From Ophiosphaerella korrae (taxonomy: Eukaryota; Ascomycota; Dothideomycetes; Pleosporales; Phaeosphaeriaceae): a DNA stretch of 13,815 bases. The translations under genes and the position numbers were made by a program. The first letter of the stretch is position 1, and each line of letters starts with the position of its first letter. The stretch spans positions 1 to 13,815 of the forward strand of contig JALNQF010000803.1 of assembly GCA_028456385.1 (NCBI GenBank), in the 5' to 3' direction. Positions 1 to 8,199 of this stretch are shown piece by piece. The notes beneath the pieces were generated by a model. The model searched no databases, had not been told where the DNA came from, and saw only the letters and a program-made list of their open reading frames with translations.

Positions 1-78
1 TACTAATATTATAAACTTACTAATATTATAAACTTACTAATATTATAAACTTACTAATATTATAAACTTACTAATATA
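1..78. repeat. 17-bp tandem repeat array, left end cut by window
   Basis: Four perfect copies of the 17-mer TACTAATATTATAAACT lie at 1-17, 18-34, 35-51 and 52-68, followed by a partial copy from 69 that diverges after about 9 bases. The array starts at base 1, so its true length is unknown. There are no unique spacers, so this is a simple minisatellite and not a CRISPR array. The unit is AT-only apart from two C residues. Function unknown; it could be a terminal or subterminal repeat of a mobile element or a plain satellite. Confidence 0.93.
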
Positions 79-93
79 TTAGTAAGTTTATAA
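60..93. repeat. 34-bp perfect palindrome ending the tandem array
   Basis: The last repeat unit runs straight into its own reverse complement: 60-76 pairs with 77-93 with no loop and no mismatch. The tandem motif therefore flips orientation here, as expected of a head-to-head junction of two arrays or of a terminal inverted repeat. Further similarity stops at 94. Seen directly; the origin is inference. Confidence 0.9.
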
Positions 94-1149
94 ATTACTA
101 ATATTTAACTACGTTTCTACTTTTAGTTAGTGCTTAGTAAGCTACTAGGTATATATACCTAGTACTTACTTAGATAGCTTTATCTACTATTTACTCTTTT
201 TAGTTAATTGTTAAAACTACCTTATTAAGTTATCTTACGTAAAGTCTACTTTATATAATAGTAGATTTCTATAAATATTTTACTTCTATAGGCCTCTCTA
301 TAACCTAGAACTACGCTAGTAGCTTTTTTACCTACGCTAGAGTTACTATAAGATAGCTAATTATAGCTAACTCTTAATTAAGCCTAGCTAGCTAAAAAGA
401 ACTACACTACTAGGAATTAGATCCTACCTTAGCTATAGCGCGCTAGGTAGCCCCTTGAGTTTACTATATTATAGTTCTAGTTAAGGTTTCTAGCGCTCCC
501 TTTTTACTAGTACTAGCGCTAACGTTCTAGAAAAAAATACGTACTAAAGAAAAGTAGTTTAACTACCTTATAAGTTATAAAGCTTTAGCTTACACCTACT
601 ACGTATACCTAAGTAAGGGCGTACTTATACTAGGTATTAAACCTAGGTAGTAGTACTAGAGAAGGAAAAGACCCCTAAACCTACGTAAATTACTAGTACT
701 TAATTTACAAGAACTAAGTAATAAAGCGCTTTAGACCCTACTAAAACCTTTACTAGCTAGTACTAAAGATCTAAATCTCTATAAACTAATAGCTAAACAT
801 ACTAATATAGTATATAACTACTATAACTTAGCTTGTTATACTATAACTTAGTTATATAAAAAAATCTTCTATCTCTTTAAAAGCTAGCTTCTTAAACTAA
901 AATAATACTAGCTTATAACCTCTTTATTACTTAAACTAAGCGTACTTATAAGATAAAGATACGCTATAAATAGTAGACTATAGATCTAGTAAGAAACTAA
1001 AGGAATACTCTAGAGCTACTATACTGCAAAAAATCTATAAAACACGCGCTAGAACTAGGTCCCTAGAAAAATAGACCTAAAGACTTACTATACTAACTAC
1101 TCTAATAAAAAAAGTACTAAGTAACTTCTAATAATATCTTAAGACCCCT
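94..1149. other. RIP-degraded DNA without recognisable gene
   Basis: This kilobase is dense in TpA with stops in all frames. I looked for RT, integrase, transposase and zinc-knuckle motifs on both strands and saw none. Short fairly open stretches exist on the plus strand (for example about 900-1140 in the frame beginning at 722), but the best frame cannot be decided by eye. It may be the upstream part of the element whose protein remnant follows at 1150-2205. Scattered small GC-richer islands such as 430-520 carry no motif I know. Confidence 0.6.
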
Positions 1150-2205
1150 TTATAAAAAGATAAAAGAAAATAGGTAATAGACTCTAAATCCTTTATTTAG
1201 CTAAAACTTCCTAGTAAACTTAATTTCTAACCTAATATAATTCCCTAATAAGTACTAGGCGCTTTCTTAGCTAATAGCTCTATAATAGACTTAGCTACTT
1301 TTAACTAACTTATTATAAAAGAATTTAACCTAGATATAGACCTTACCTCCTTTAACTAAGGTAGCCCTCTAAGGTATAGGCTAGTTACTAAAGTCTCTTT
1401 TAATAACTAGACTATATTAAACAACTTAATTAAAGACGCCTAACTAAACGTTAGCTAAGTATTATTACTCTAGCCTACACCTAAGCTTAAGAACCTAGAA
1501 GAGCTAAGAGATAACCTACTATTAAATACTATAATTAATAAAGACTTACTACTAGGAATAGTCTTTATATCTTAAGATAAACTTAAGAAATTACTTACTA
1601 AGTTTACTAAGCTCTAACCCTTATTTCGCACCCTATTACTAACCTTATACTAGGGAATTAAGGATAATAAACCTAGTAATTACTTATCTCTTAGAGAGTT
1701 TACTCTAGCTAGAATAGTATTATACCTAGTAGTTATAAACACGTAGATATAGGACGTAATTAACGTAGTAAATAAATAAAACTAGAAGCTTATAGCTAAA
1801 GTAAGTAAAGTAGATAAATAACTTTTTTAATAAGATAACTAATTAGCTTAACTCTAAGAACGCTTAGCGTAATTACTACTAGACTATAACTATATTATAG
1901 AGTAATATAATACTTTAGGCTAAAGAGCTACTTAGTATAAAGCTCTATAAGAAAAAGCTATAGTAAAATATAACTACTTACGTAAAGTAGTAATCTACTA
2001 AGAAAACCTAATAGCTAAATAAACTAAGCTAGAAACCTTTAACTTTAATATACTAGCGTAAAAAGATATAGAACTACTTTGTTACGACGGTAACAAAAGA
2101 ACTACAGATAAAACTAATTAGCCTTACAATAACTAGCTTAGACCTATATAACCTAGAGGAACACGAACTTAATTAGGAGACTACATATAACTAGGACACC
2201 TAGAG
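1150..2205 (+). pseudogene. Degenerate leucine-rich, coiled-coil ORF (possible Gag N-terminal half)
   Basis: In the frame of codons starting at 1288 (phase 1), some 350 codons read as protein-like text broken only by TAA and TAG, which under RIP come from CAA/CAG (Gln) or TGG (Trp). A helical stretch around 1495-1620 includes LKNLEELRDNLLLNTI; another near 1680-1735 includes YLSLREFTLARIVLYLVV. From about 1780 to 2050 hydrophobic residues recur at heptad-like spacing with charged residues and many stop codons at likely Gln positions, suggesting a long coiled coil. The tail (2080-2200) is polar and basic. The frame runs into the palindromes at 2206, so the 3' end is lost. No zinc knuckle, protease or RT follows. 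Coiled-coil N-terminal regions are common in Gag of fungal Gypsy elements, so a Gag remnant is my best guess, but the family is unidentified. The last 150 bases hold noticeably more CA and TG than the rest. Confidence 0.5.
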
Positions 2206-2280
2206 TAATCTATAATCTATAGATTATAGATTAGGGTAATCTATAATCTACTAATCTTAGTAACTATAGATTATAGATTA
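2206..2280. repeat. Stacked palindromes of TAATCTATAATCTA
   Basis: 2206-2233 is a 28-bp perfect palindrome built from TAATCTATAATCTA and its complement. After GGG, the same 14-mer returns at 2237-2250 and its complement at 2267-2280, a 14-bp stem with a 16-base loop. The motif thus occurs four times in alternating orientation within 75 bp. It marks the exact boundary between the coiled-coil ORF remnant and the inverted LTR fragment. It is not part of the LTR. It could be a recombination scar, a nested terminal inverted repeat, or a cruciform-prone microsatellite. Confidence 0.9.
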
Positions 2281-2283
2281 CAA

Positions 2284-2492
2284 TAAGTATATAATTAGTA
2301 GCAATGTGTATTATTAGGATAGTATTAGCAATTCAATCCTTTAACTATAGAACGCTAATACAAGATAATTGCAAAACATCTTCTATTATTTATAGTTATT
2401 ATAGATTACAACACGAGCTTTTGCTATTACCTCGTAATCTACTAACACCTAGATTAGGTATTAGGAAGTCGACCCTAGTAACACCTATAATA
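2284..2492 (+). repeat. Truncated inverted LTR related to element A
   Basis: The reverse complement of this stretch aligns along its whole length with the first ~207 bases (2560-2766) of element A's left LTR, with shared blocks such as GTCGACTTCCTAATA and ATAATAGAAGAT. In element sense it is the U5 end of an LTR lying on the plus strand, opposite to element A. Similarity stops at 2284, next to the palindromes, so the 5' half of the LTR is missing. Differences from element A include transversions and small indels, so it is an older copy or another subfamily, not a RIP variant of the same copy. It keeps more CA and TG than its surroundings, i.e. it was mutated less. It may be the 5' LTR of element B (its 3' end is about 100 bp upstream of B's gag frame once A is removed) or an independent relic. 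Confidence 0.85.
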
Positions 2493-2554
2493 TACTTTAT
2501 ACTAAGATCTTACTATAAAGCTAGTAACCTAGCTTCCTTAAAAGAGAGTTTAAA
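2493..2554. other. Short spacer between inverted LTR fragment and element A
   Basis: Sixty-two bases lie between the end of the LTR fragment and the target duplication. If the fragment is element B's 5' LTR, this is B's leader and would hold its primer-binding site, but I see no convincing tRNA complement. Codons from 2531 to the duplication are open and in phase with B's gag frame across the insertion point. Confidence 0.45.
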
Positions 2555-2559
2555 CCCTA
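2555..2559. repeat. Target site duplication, left copy (CCCTA)
   Basis: CCCTA directly abuts the left end of element A and is repeated directly after its right end at 9591-9595. Five bases is the usual duplication length for Ty3/Gypsy integrases. Confidence 0.93.
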
Positions 2560-3000
2560 TATAATAGGCTTACTAGAGTCGACTTCCTAATAGCCTTATA
2601 GGTATTAGTAGATTAAGAGGTAATAATAAAAGTTTGTATTGTAATCTACAATAAGCTATAAATAATAGAAGATATTTCGCAACTATCTTTGTATTGTTGC
2701 TCGTAGTTAATAATTAAATTACTAATACTATCTTAATAATAGATATTGTTACTAACTATATACTTTTATTTCTTAGCTAGCTTCGTGCTTTGTATTTGCT
2801 AAGATCGTAAATTATAAATCTATTACGTACTTAACTTTATACTTTGTGTTTGCTAAGATTGCAAATTGTAAATCTATTACGTATCCTTATTATAATTAGT
2901 TTTCTAACTAAGTTTGTTATCTTATAAGTTATACGTATCTTTATTATCTATAGTAGAGCTAACTAGTTTAAATTAGCCTTCTACTATTATAGCTATAACA
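2560..3000 (-). repeat. 3' LTR of element A (left copy)
   Basis: 441 bp, aligned without gaps to 9150-9590. In element sense it begins TGTTATAGC, keeping the canonical TG terminus, and ends CCTATTATA, where the final TA is the expected RIP product of the canonical CA. My manual alignment to the other LTR shows about 40 differences, all but one transitions. U3 lies at the right (towards 3000) and U5 at the left. Confidence 0.96.
2788..2883 (-). repeat. 54-bp tandem duplication inside the 3' LTR
   Basis: A block of about 42 bases starting CTTTGTATTTGCTAAGAT at 2788 recurs at 2842 (CTTTGTGTTTGCTAAGAT), both ending AAATCTATTACGTA, a direct repeat with a 54-bp period. Tandem duplications in the U3/R part of LTRs often carry transcription-control sites in other elements; no such role can be shown here. 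Confidence 0.85.
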
Positions 3001-3014
3001 CTATTCTTCTCTCT
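3001..3014 (-). other. Polypurine tract of element A
   Basis: On the minus strand AGAGAGAAGAATAG directly precedes the TG that opens the 3' LTR. A purine-rich run in this place primes plus-strand DNA synthesis in LTR retrotransposons. One T interrupts the run. Confidence 0.75.
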
Positions 3015-3690
3015 AAGTAAGTTCTTATTTCTCTACCCTAGGCCTAAGGTTATTAGTCTATTTTCTTTATTTATTTCTAATTCTTTATTATTCTCTATAT
3101 CTTCTTATTCTAATTGTAATAAACTTCTTCTTATTACTTGTATTACTTGTAACAAAGTTAAAATATTTCCCTACGCTTGTTATACCTATCTAAAACTTAC
3201 TTATGTTGTTTCTTTAAAGGATAGCAAGTATTATAATAAATATATTCTTGCTAATATCTAATATAAGTATACTTTTTTAAGTATTTCTCTTATAGAGTGT
3301 AAGTGTTTAATTTCTACGTAGTCTCTTCTTACTAAGTTATATAGGGCGAGCTATTAACTAAGCTTAAGAGATACTATTATTATAGCTTACTACTACTAAG
3401 GCTAAGTGTAAGCTAACTCTTTATAAGCTAGTAGATCTTTATTCTTATATTAAGTGTCTTTGTAAGATAAAGGCCTATAATAACGCTAAATTATCTAAAT
3501 AGTCTTATACCTTAGAGGCTAATATAGATCTTAAAGACGCTATAGAGGCTGCTCTAGCTCCTATTATATTAGATATTCTTAACGCCTCTCTATTTATTAT
3601 TAGTAGTACTAATTTTCTTAGTTTACTATAAAGCGCTCTAGGAGATTTTAACTTTAGAAGTCCTTTAGTTTCTTAAAGTAGTTAAGGATA
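3007..3690 (+). pseudogene. Degenerate antisense ORF with Cys-rich zinc-binding-like motif
   Basis: This ORF runs on the strand opposite to gag-pol, in the 3' region of element A. In phase 1 (codons from 3001) the frame is open to about 3400 with only a few RIP-type stops. It begins with a Ser/Phe-rich stretch, likely once Ser/Pro-rich, then Cys at 3139, 3148 and 3178 and Tyr at 3187, 3202, 3232, 3241 and 3262. Reading Tyr (TAT) as former Cys (TGT) gives CX2CX4CX9CX2CX6C for 3178-3264, with a DSK before the second half. A helical segment follows (SLLTKLYRA). From about 3380 the coding text moves one base to phase 2 and continues with LEANIDLKDAIEAALAPIIL (about 3505-3567) and a Ser-rich tail to about 3690. 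It overlaps the 3' end of gag-pol by about 40 bases, tail to tail. The layout recalls Cys-rich proteins of unknown function found in many ascomycetes; that likeness is from memory and unproven. The frame change is either a 1-bp indel or a spliced intron. No ATG is left at the start. Confidence 0.55.
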
Positions 3691-3810
3691 TCTTCTAGTT
3701 CCTATATTTTTTCCTATAGTTGCCCTTTCTTATATATACCTATCTATTCTACTAAATAATAGTTTCTACTATTATAGAACTATTATACTAGGATTTCCTT
3801 AACTTCTTAT
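3660..3810 (-). pseudogene. Chromodomain at the C-terminus of the element A polyprotein
   Basis: After the integrase GPY module the frame reads VKEIL, about a dozen residues, then NYYLVE, a stop at a former Trp, and IGIY. This matches the chromodomain core, usually YLVKWKGY, followed by a second Trp-derived stop in the place of the TWEP box and LEDILNYFKKLKD as the C-terminal helix. Chromodomains on Gypsy integrases bind methylated histone tails and steer insertion to heterochromatin, which would fit the nested location. The aromatic cage is damaged. Confidence 0.85.
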
Positions 3811-3959
3811 TTTTCTTATTCTCTATACGTATCTACTTTGTATACTAGTAGTTCTACGTCTTATAGTACTATCTCTAGTAGTACTATATAGAAGGTTAGG
3901 TATATCCTTATTTTGTTTAGTAGCTTTAATTTAAAGGTAACTAGTGTAACTTCTTTCTT

Positions 3960-5040
3960 AATTTTATATAGTCCTATTTTAACGTAGTCTAGTTTTAAAC
4001 TTAGCTTTTTACTTTTAATGTTTTTTTATACTAACTATACTTTTTCTCTCTCTCTAAATTAAGGTCTCTTTTTATATTTCTTATTATAGTACTTTGCTAT
4101 TTAAGTATATAGGAATTCTATATCCTATCTTAGTTAATTGTATATCTTTATAAGTCTATTAGCAAAGTTTTCTCTTCTTAAAGACTAAGATATTTCTAGT
4201 CTTAGTATTCTATATATACTAGGGTTAAATCTATAGTTTATAACAAAAAGTAATATCTCTATTACTATATTCTTTACGCTGTTGTATACTAACTATACTA
4301 TAAGTAGTAGTTATACCTAATTATTCTAGTTGTAGTTAAGGTAGTATCTTAAGTATTACTCTACTATTTAATTTATTTATTCTAACTACTTGTCTATCTA
4401 TAGGTAGTATACTATTAATATTGTATACTTAATTCCTAGTTGCGCTATAATTGTTCTCTATAATTTTAATATAAACCTTATATCTCTATCTATAATAATC
4501 TTATCTAGTAGTCTATATTAGCTAATTATAGTTCCTAGAACCTAGTATATAGTAACCTCTATCTTATATTTTTCTCTATATAGTCTAAAGTATAAGTACT
4601 TTATAAGCTTATCTACTATTATTAGGATTCTATTATACTTAACTCCTAATATTAAGTCTTTAGACTTAGGTAACTTTATAATAAAGTCTATTATAATAAT
4701 TCCCTATAGTTATTTTAGTACTTCTATTAGTTATAGTATCTTATATAGTATATATCTACTATACTTATTCCTTTAGTATTCTATATAGTCTTGTAGTACT
4801 TCTATTACTAGTTATCTTGCTTTTAGAATATAGTAATCTTGTAGTAGTCTATCTAATATTTTTTTAATACCTTAGTAACTATATACTAGTAATTTATAGA
4901 ATTATTATATAAATTCTCTTTAGATTTTCCTTAGAATATATATTTTCCTATAAGCTTATACAAGTCCTTCTTAGATCTCTAGTTTCTCTATTTCTTTAGG
5001 TGCTTCTTGCGTTACTTTCTAAATCTATTTATCTAGCTTG
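3960..5040 (-). pseudogene. Integrase of element A with intact D,D(35)E spacing
   Basis: The N-terminal zinc-binding region has the histidines as Tyr at 4896-4898 and 4875-4877, followed by GIKKILDRLLQDYY. The CX2C pair downstream (near 4780) is also Tyr. The catalytic core opens with IIIIDFIIKLPKSKD; the first Asp is at 4686-4688, the second at 4488-4490 in IDRDIRF (usually SDRDxRF), and the Glu at 4380-4382. All three survive, with exactly 35 residues between the second Asp and the Glu. The GPY module downstream reads VKIGLYKIKKEV at about 3972, with Pro changed to Leu. Integrase inserts the cDNA; the 5-bp duplication is its signature. Confidence 0.92.
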
Positions 5041-5179
5041 CTACTTATTCTTTTAAGTATTATAGCTATTTTAGGCGTATTTAAGACTAAATATCCTTCT
5101 TTATTCTTAACTAGAACTATACTAGTAGCGCTTACTTCTTCTTGTAAGTCTAGTCTTCTACTAAGGGCGTCTATAAATT

Positions 5180-5560
5180 AGTTGTCTTTCCTTTTTATAT
5201 ATATAATTTCTATATTAAATATTAATAAGAATTCCTACTATCTTGTATATTATTATAATAGTTCTTTGTTTATTATAAATCCTATAAGATTCCTATAGTC
5301 TATATAGACTTTTGTTTAGTATTTTACTCTTTATAAGTATACTCTCTATTATTTAAATACTTTGTAGATTGCTAGCATCTCTTTATTGTAAATTAGATAG
5401 TTAAGTTCTACTATTTTTATTTTCTTAGAAAAGTATTTAACTAAGTATTCTTTTTTAGTCTTTAGGTCTTCTTGTATTAGTATTATTCTAGAAACTAAGT
5501 TAGATGCATCTATTTTTACTATTACTAGTAGGTCTAGGTTATATATTCTAATAACTAGGT
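5180..5560 (-). pseudogene. RNase H domain of element A
   Basis: The landmarks follow RT in frame: KIDASNLVSRIIL with the first catalytic Asp at 5508-5510, LNYLIYNKEMLAI with the Glu at 5379-5381 (also one of the few ATG codons left), and VYIDYRNLIGF with the Asp at 5298-5300. The D-E-D acids remain, although His became Tyr in the normally TDHxNL box. RNase H removes the RNA strand after cDNA synthesis. Confidence 0.9.
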
Positions 5561-5699
5561 TCTCTATAAACTTCTTTTTAATCTTGTTAAACGCTTTATC
5601 GCATTCCTTTATCTATTTAAATAGCGTGTCTTTTTTTATAAGCCTTATTATTAGTTCTATATCTTTAAACTATCTTACTATTAACTTTCTACAAAAGTT

Positions 5700-6470
5700 A
5701 GCTAGGCTATAAAATTATTGTACTTCTTTTAGATTCTTTAGTGTTAGCTATTCTTTAATTAATCTAATCTTTTCTAAATTAATCTTAATTTTTCCTAGTT
5801 TAATAATAAATCTAAGGAAATCTATTTCTTTTGTATAGAACTTGTATTTTCTTATTTTAAGGAATAATTTACTTTCTACTAGTCTTTCTAGTACTTTATA
5901 TACGTATTATATATGTTTTTTCTCTATTTCTAAGAATATAAGGATGTCGTCTAGGTATATAAATATAAATACGTTTAAGTACTCTTTTAGTACTATATTT
6001 ATTCTTTCTTAAAAAGCTACTAGTGCGTTTATTAAACTAAAAGGTATAACTAGGTATTTGTATAATCTATATTATATTCTAAATACTATTTTCTATTTAT
6101 CGCCTTTCTTAATTCTAATCTAATAGTAAGCGTTCTAGATATTTAGTTTTGTAAAGATTTTTGCTTTCTATAGCCTATTTTATATTATATCTATCTATAG
6201 TAAGGGGTACTAGTTCTTATTTATAATTACGTTAGTTTTTCTAAAATCTACGTAGAGCCTTTTATTACTTATTCTCTTTTTGTCTATAAATATAAGTCTA
6301 TGTACTACTAAGGATTTAGATTCTTATATCTATCTTTTCTTTAGTGCGTTTTTAATAAACGTTCGCTTAATCTTAGATTCTTCTTCTATCTTTCTATAAA
6401 CTAGGCTCTATCTTATATTTTTACTTTCTTTTATATCTATTGCTAAATCCTATAGCTAATATTCTAGAAG
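5700..6470 (-). pseudogene. Reverse transcriptase domain of element A
   Basis: In order: LYVDFRKTN at about 6240 (motif 1), FTKLNI at 6141 where the motif A catalytic Asp is now Asn, the motif B box IPFSLINALVAF near 6010-6050 (usually MPFGLTNAPAAF), and VFIFIYLDDILIF with YLDD at 5946-5957 intact. Changes such as Gly to Ser (TGG to TAG context), Thr to Ile and Pro to Leu are all CpA/TpG transitions. One of three catalytic Asp residues is lost, so the enzyme would be dead even without the stops. Confidence 0.94.
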
Positions 6471-6779
6471 ATAGTCTTTAAGTTCTATAAGCTATTTTTC
6501 CTATTTCTTATATTCTTTAGGAAATTTTCCTTTATATATATTTATGTTAGCCTTTAATATATCTATTCTATAGTAGTTAATTTCTCCTATTCTCTATTTA
6601 ATATATATGTTAGTTATCTATAACTATAGTATTCCTAGTATTATATCTTGTTTATTATTAATTATTGTTATATTTATAACTATATTTTTAATTATTATTC
6701 CTTCTAGTTCTAGTATAGAGAGAACTGTTTTAAACCTAATAGGTTCTTAGAATAGTTTTCCTTTAATTATACTTAATTA

Positions 6780-6920
6780 TTAAGGATACTTCTTTATTAT
6801 ATACTATATTCCTTATATCTCTACGAATTTCTTTAATATAAAGTTTCTTGTAGCTCTACTATTAATTATTAATTGTACTTTCTTTCTTTAATAAGTACTT
6901 ATCTTTATAATATATAGGCC
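6780..6920 (-). pseudogene. Aspartic protease active site of element A
   Basis: The frame reads VQLIINSRATRNFILKKF at about 6820-6875. The expected IDSGAT active site has become INSRAT: the catalytic Asp codon at 6861-6863 is AAT (from GAT after T) and Gly is Arg (AGA from GGA after T). Both are RIP-context changes. About 400 codons lie between the zinc knuckles and this site, a long linker in which I recognise no domain. Confidence 0.85.
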
Positions 6921-8066
6921 TCTTATACTTTCTAGCCTATCTTACTTAGGTATTTTTATAAATTATCTATTTTTCTAAAGCTATAATCTTACTTTAAGTT
7001 TTTATTCTTTATATTTTAGATATTTGTTATACTTATATTTATACTATAGTCCTCCTAAGACGTATTTTTTAGATAGTCTTAGTCTAGGCCTTATTACTAC
7101 GTAACCTTCTTTAGGTGTAATTTCCTATCGTTAGATGTCTTCTACTAGAATTTCTCTTATATAGTTATAGCCTCTTCTTCTTATAAGCTATACTTTATTA
7201 TTTACTTTAGGGTTTCTATATATTATATAATTCTTTTCTAGGTATAATATCTATAATACTTTAAAGTGTACTACATATATTAGGTCTATTATTTTATTAT
7301 CTCCTTCCTAGTATTAATCTTTTCTAGGTATATCTATTATTAGGATATAGTATACTATTAGTATTCTTAGTGTATAAGCTTTGTTAATCTATCGCGTCTT
7401 TTTTACAAAGTATTACTATTCTTCTTATATAAGTATCTTTCCTACTATAACTATATATTACTTTATCTATTCTTAAAATAGTATAAACTTTGTTTCTTTA
7501 AGATTACGTTCTTTCTAGTCTTTATACGCTTCCTCTATACTTATAACTAGTAAGTATTTCTAAATAAACTTCTATTCTTTATTTTATTCTTCTATATTTA
7601 TTATTATATAGCTATTATAGCTATATATATCTAGCTAGGTATACTCTATACTTTTTATACTAACTCTTTTCTTACTTTCTTATAGTCCTTTAGAGGAAGC
7701 TATAGTAGTCTCTTTATCTAGTACTAGTCCTTTAGCCTAGATTAATAGGGTCTAGGGTTCTTCCCCTTCTAAATCTTCTATTAGTAGGTCTATTATATAT
7801 ACTATTTCTTCTAGCTATACTTTTATTCATTCTTTTATTACTACTACTCTATTTCTTTATTATAAGAAGTATCTTACTCCTTCTTTACTAGAATAATATA
7901 TATAGTAGTTGTCTTTATAATAAAAGGTCTAGTAGAGTATTATATATTATATTTTTTTGCTCCTAGCTACCTTCTCTTAAGGTTTAGCCTATATTTGTAG
8001 TACTTCTTTCTTTTTCTTAGTTATTTTTAACTAAGTTTCCTTATCTTTCTTATAGTCTTTACCTTT

Positions 8067-8177
8067 GTAATCTTTTACGTAGTGTCCTAGTTTTCTATAT
8101 TTATAATATACTATATCCTTTTTCCTCTATAATTAGTAGTCTTTCGCGTAGTAGCCTTTCTTACTATAGTTAAAGTA
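8067..8177 (-). pseudogene. Two Gag CCHC zinc knuckles with ligands changed to Tyr
   Basis: 8136-8177 encodes YFNYSKKGYYAKDY, exactly the 14-residue CX2CX4HX4C spacing with all three Cys and the His as Tyr. 8067-8108, in the same frame 9 residues further on, encodes YYKYRKLGHYVKDY, with the His kept and three Cys as Tyr. TGY to TAY and CAY to TAY are the RIP outcomes. Such knuckles bind RNA during packaging. Two tandem knuckles, rather than one, distinguish this Gag. Confidence 0.93.
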
Positions 8178-8199
8178 CGTAAAGTCTTTATTCCTCTTT

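Noticed and set aside
1..93. CRISPR array or origin iterons.
   Set aside because: Units are contiguous without unique spacers, and the rest of the window is eukaryotic retrotransposon DNA.
2304..2564. An 86-codon ATG-to-stop ORF on the plus strand.
   Set aside because: It lies almost wholly on the inverted LTR fragment and its spacer and ends inside element A's LTR. LTRs are non-coding, the peptide shows no domain, and the frame is open only because this interval was mutated less.
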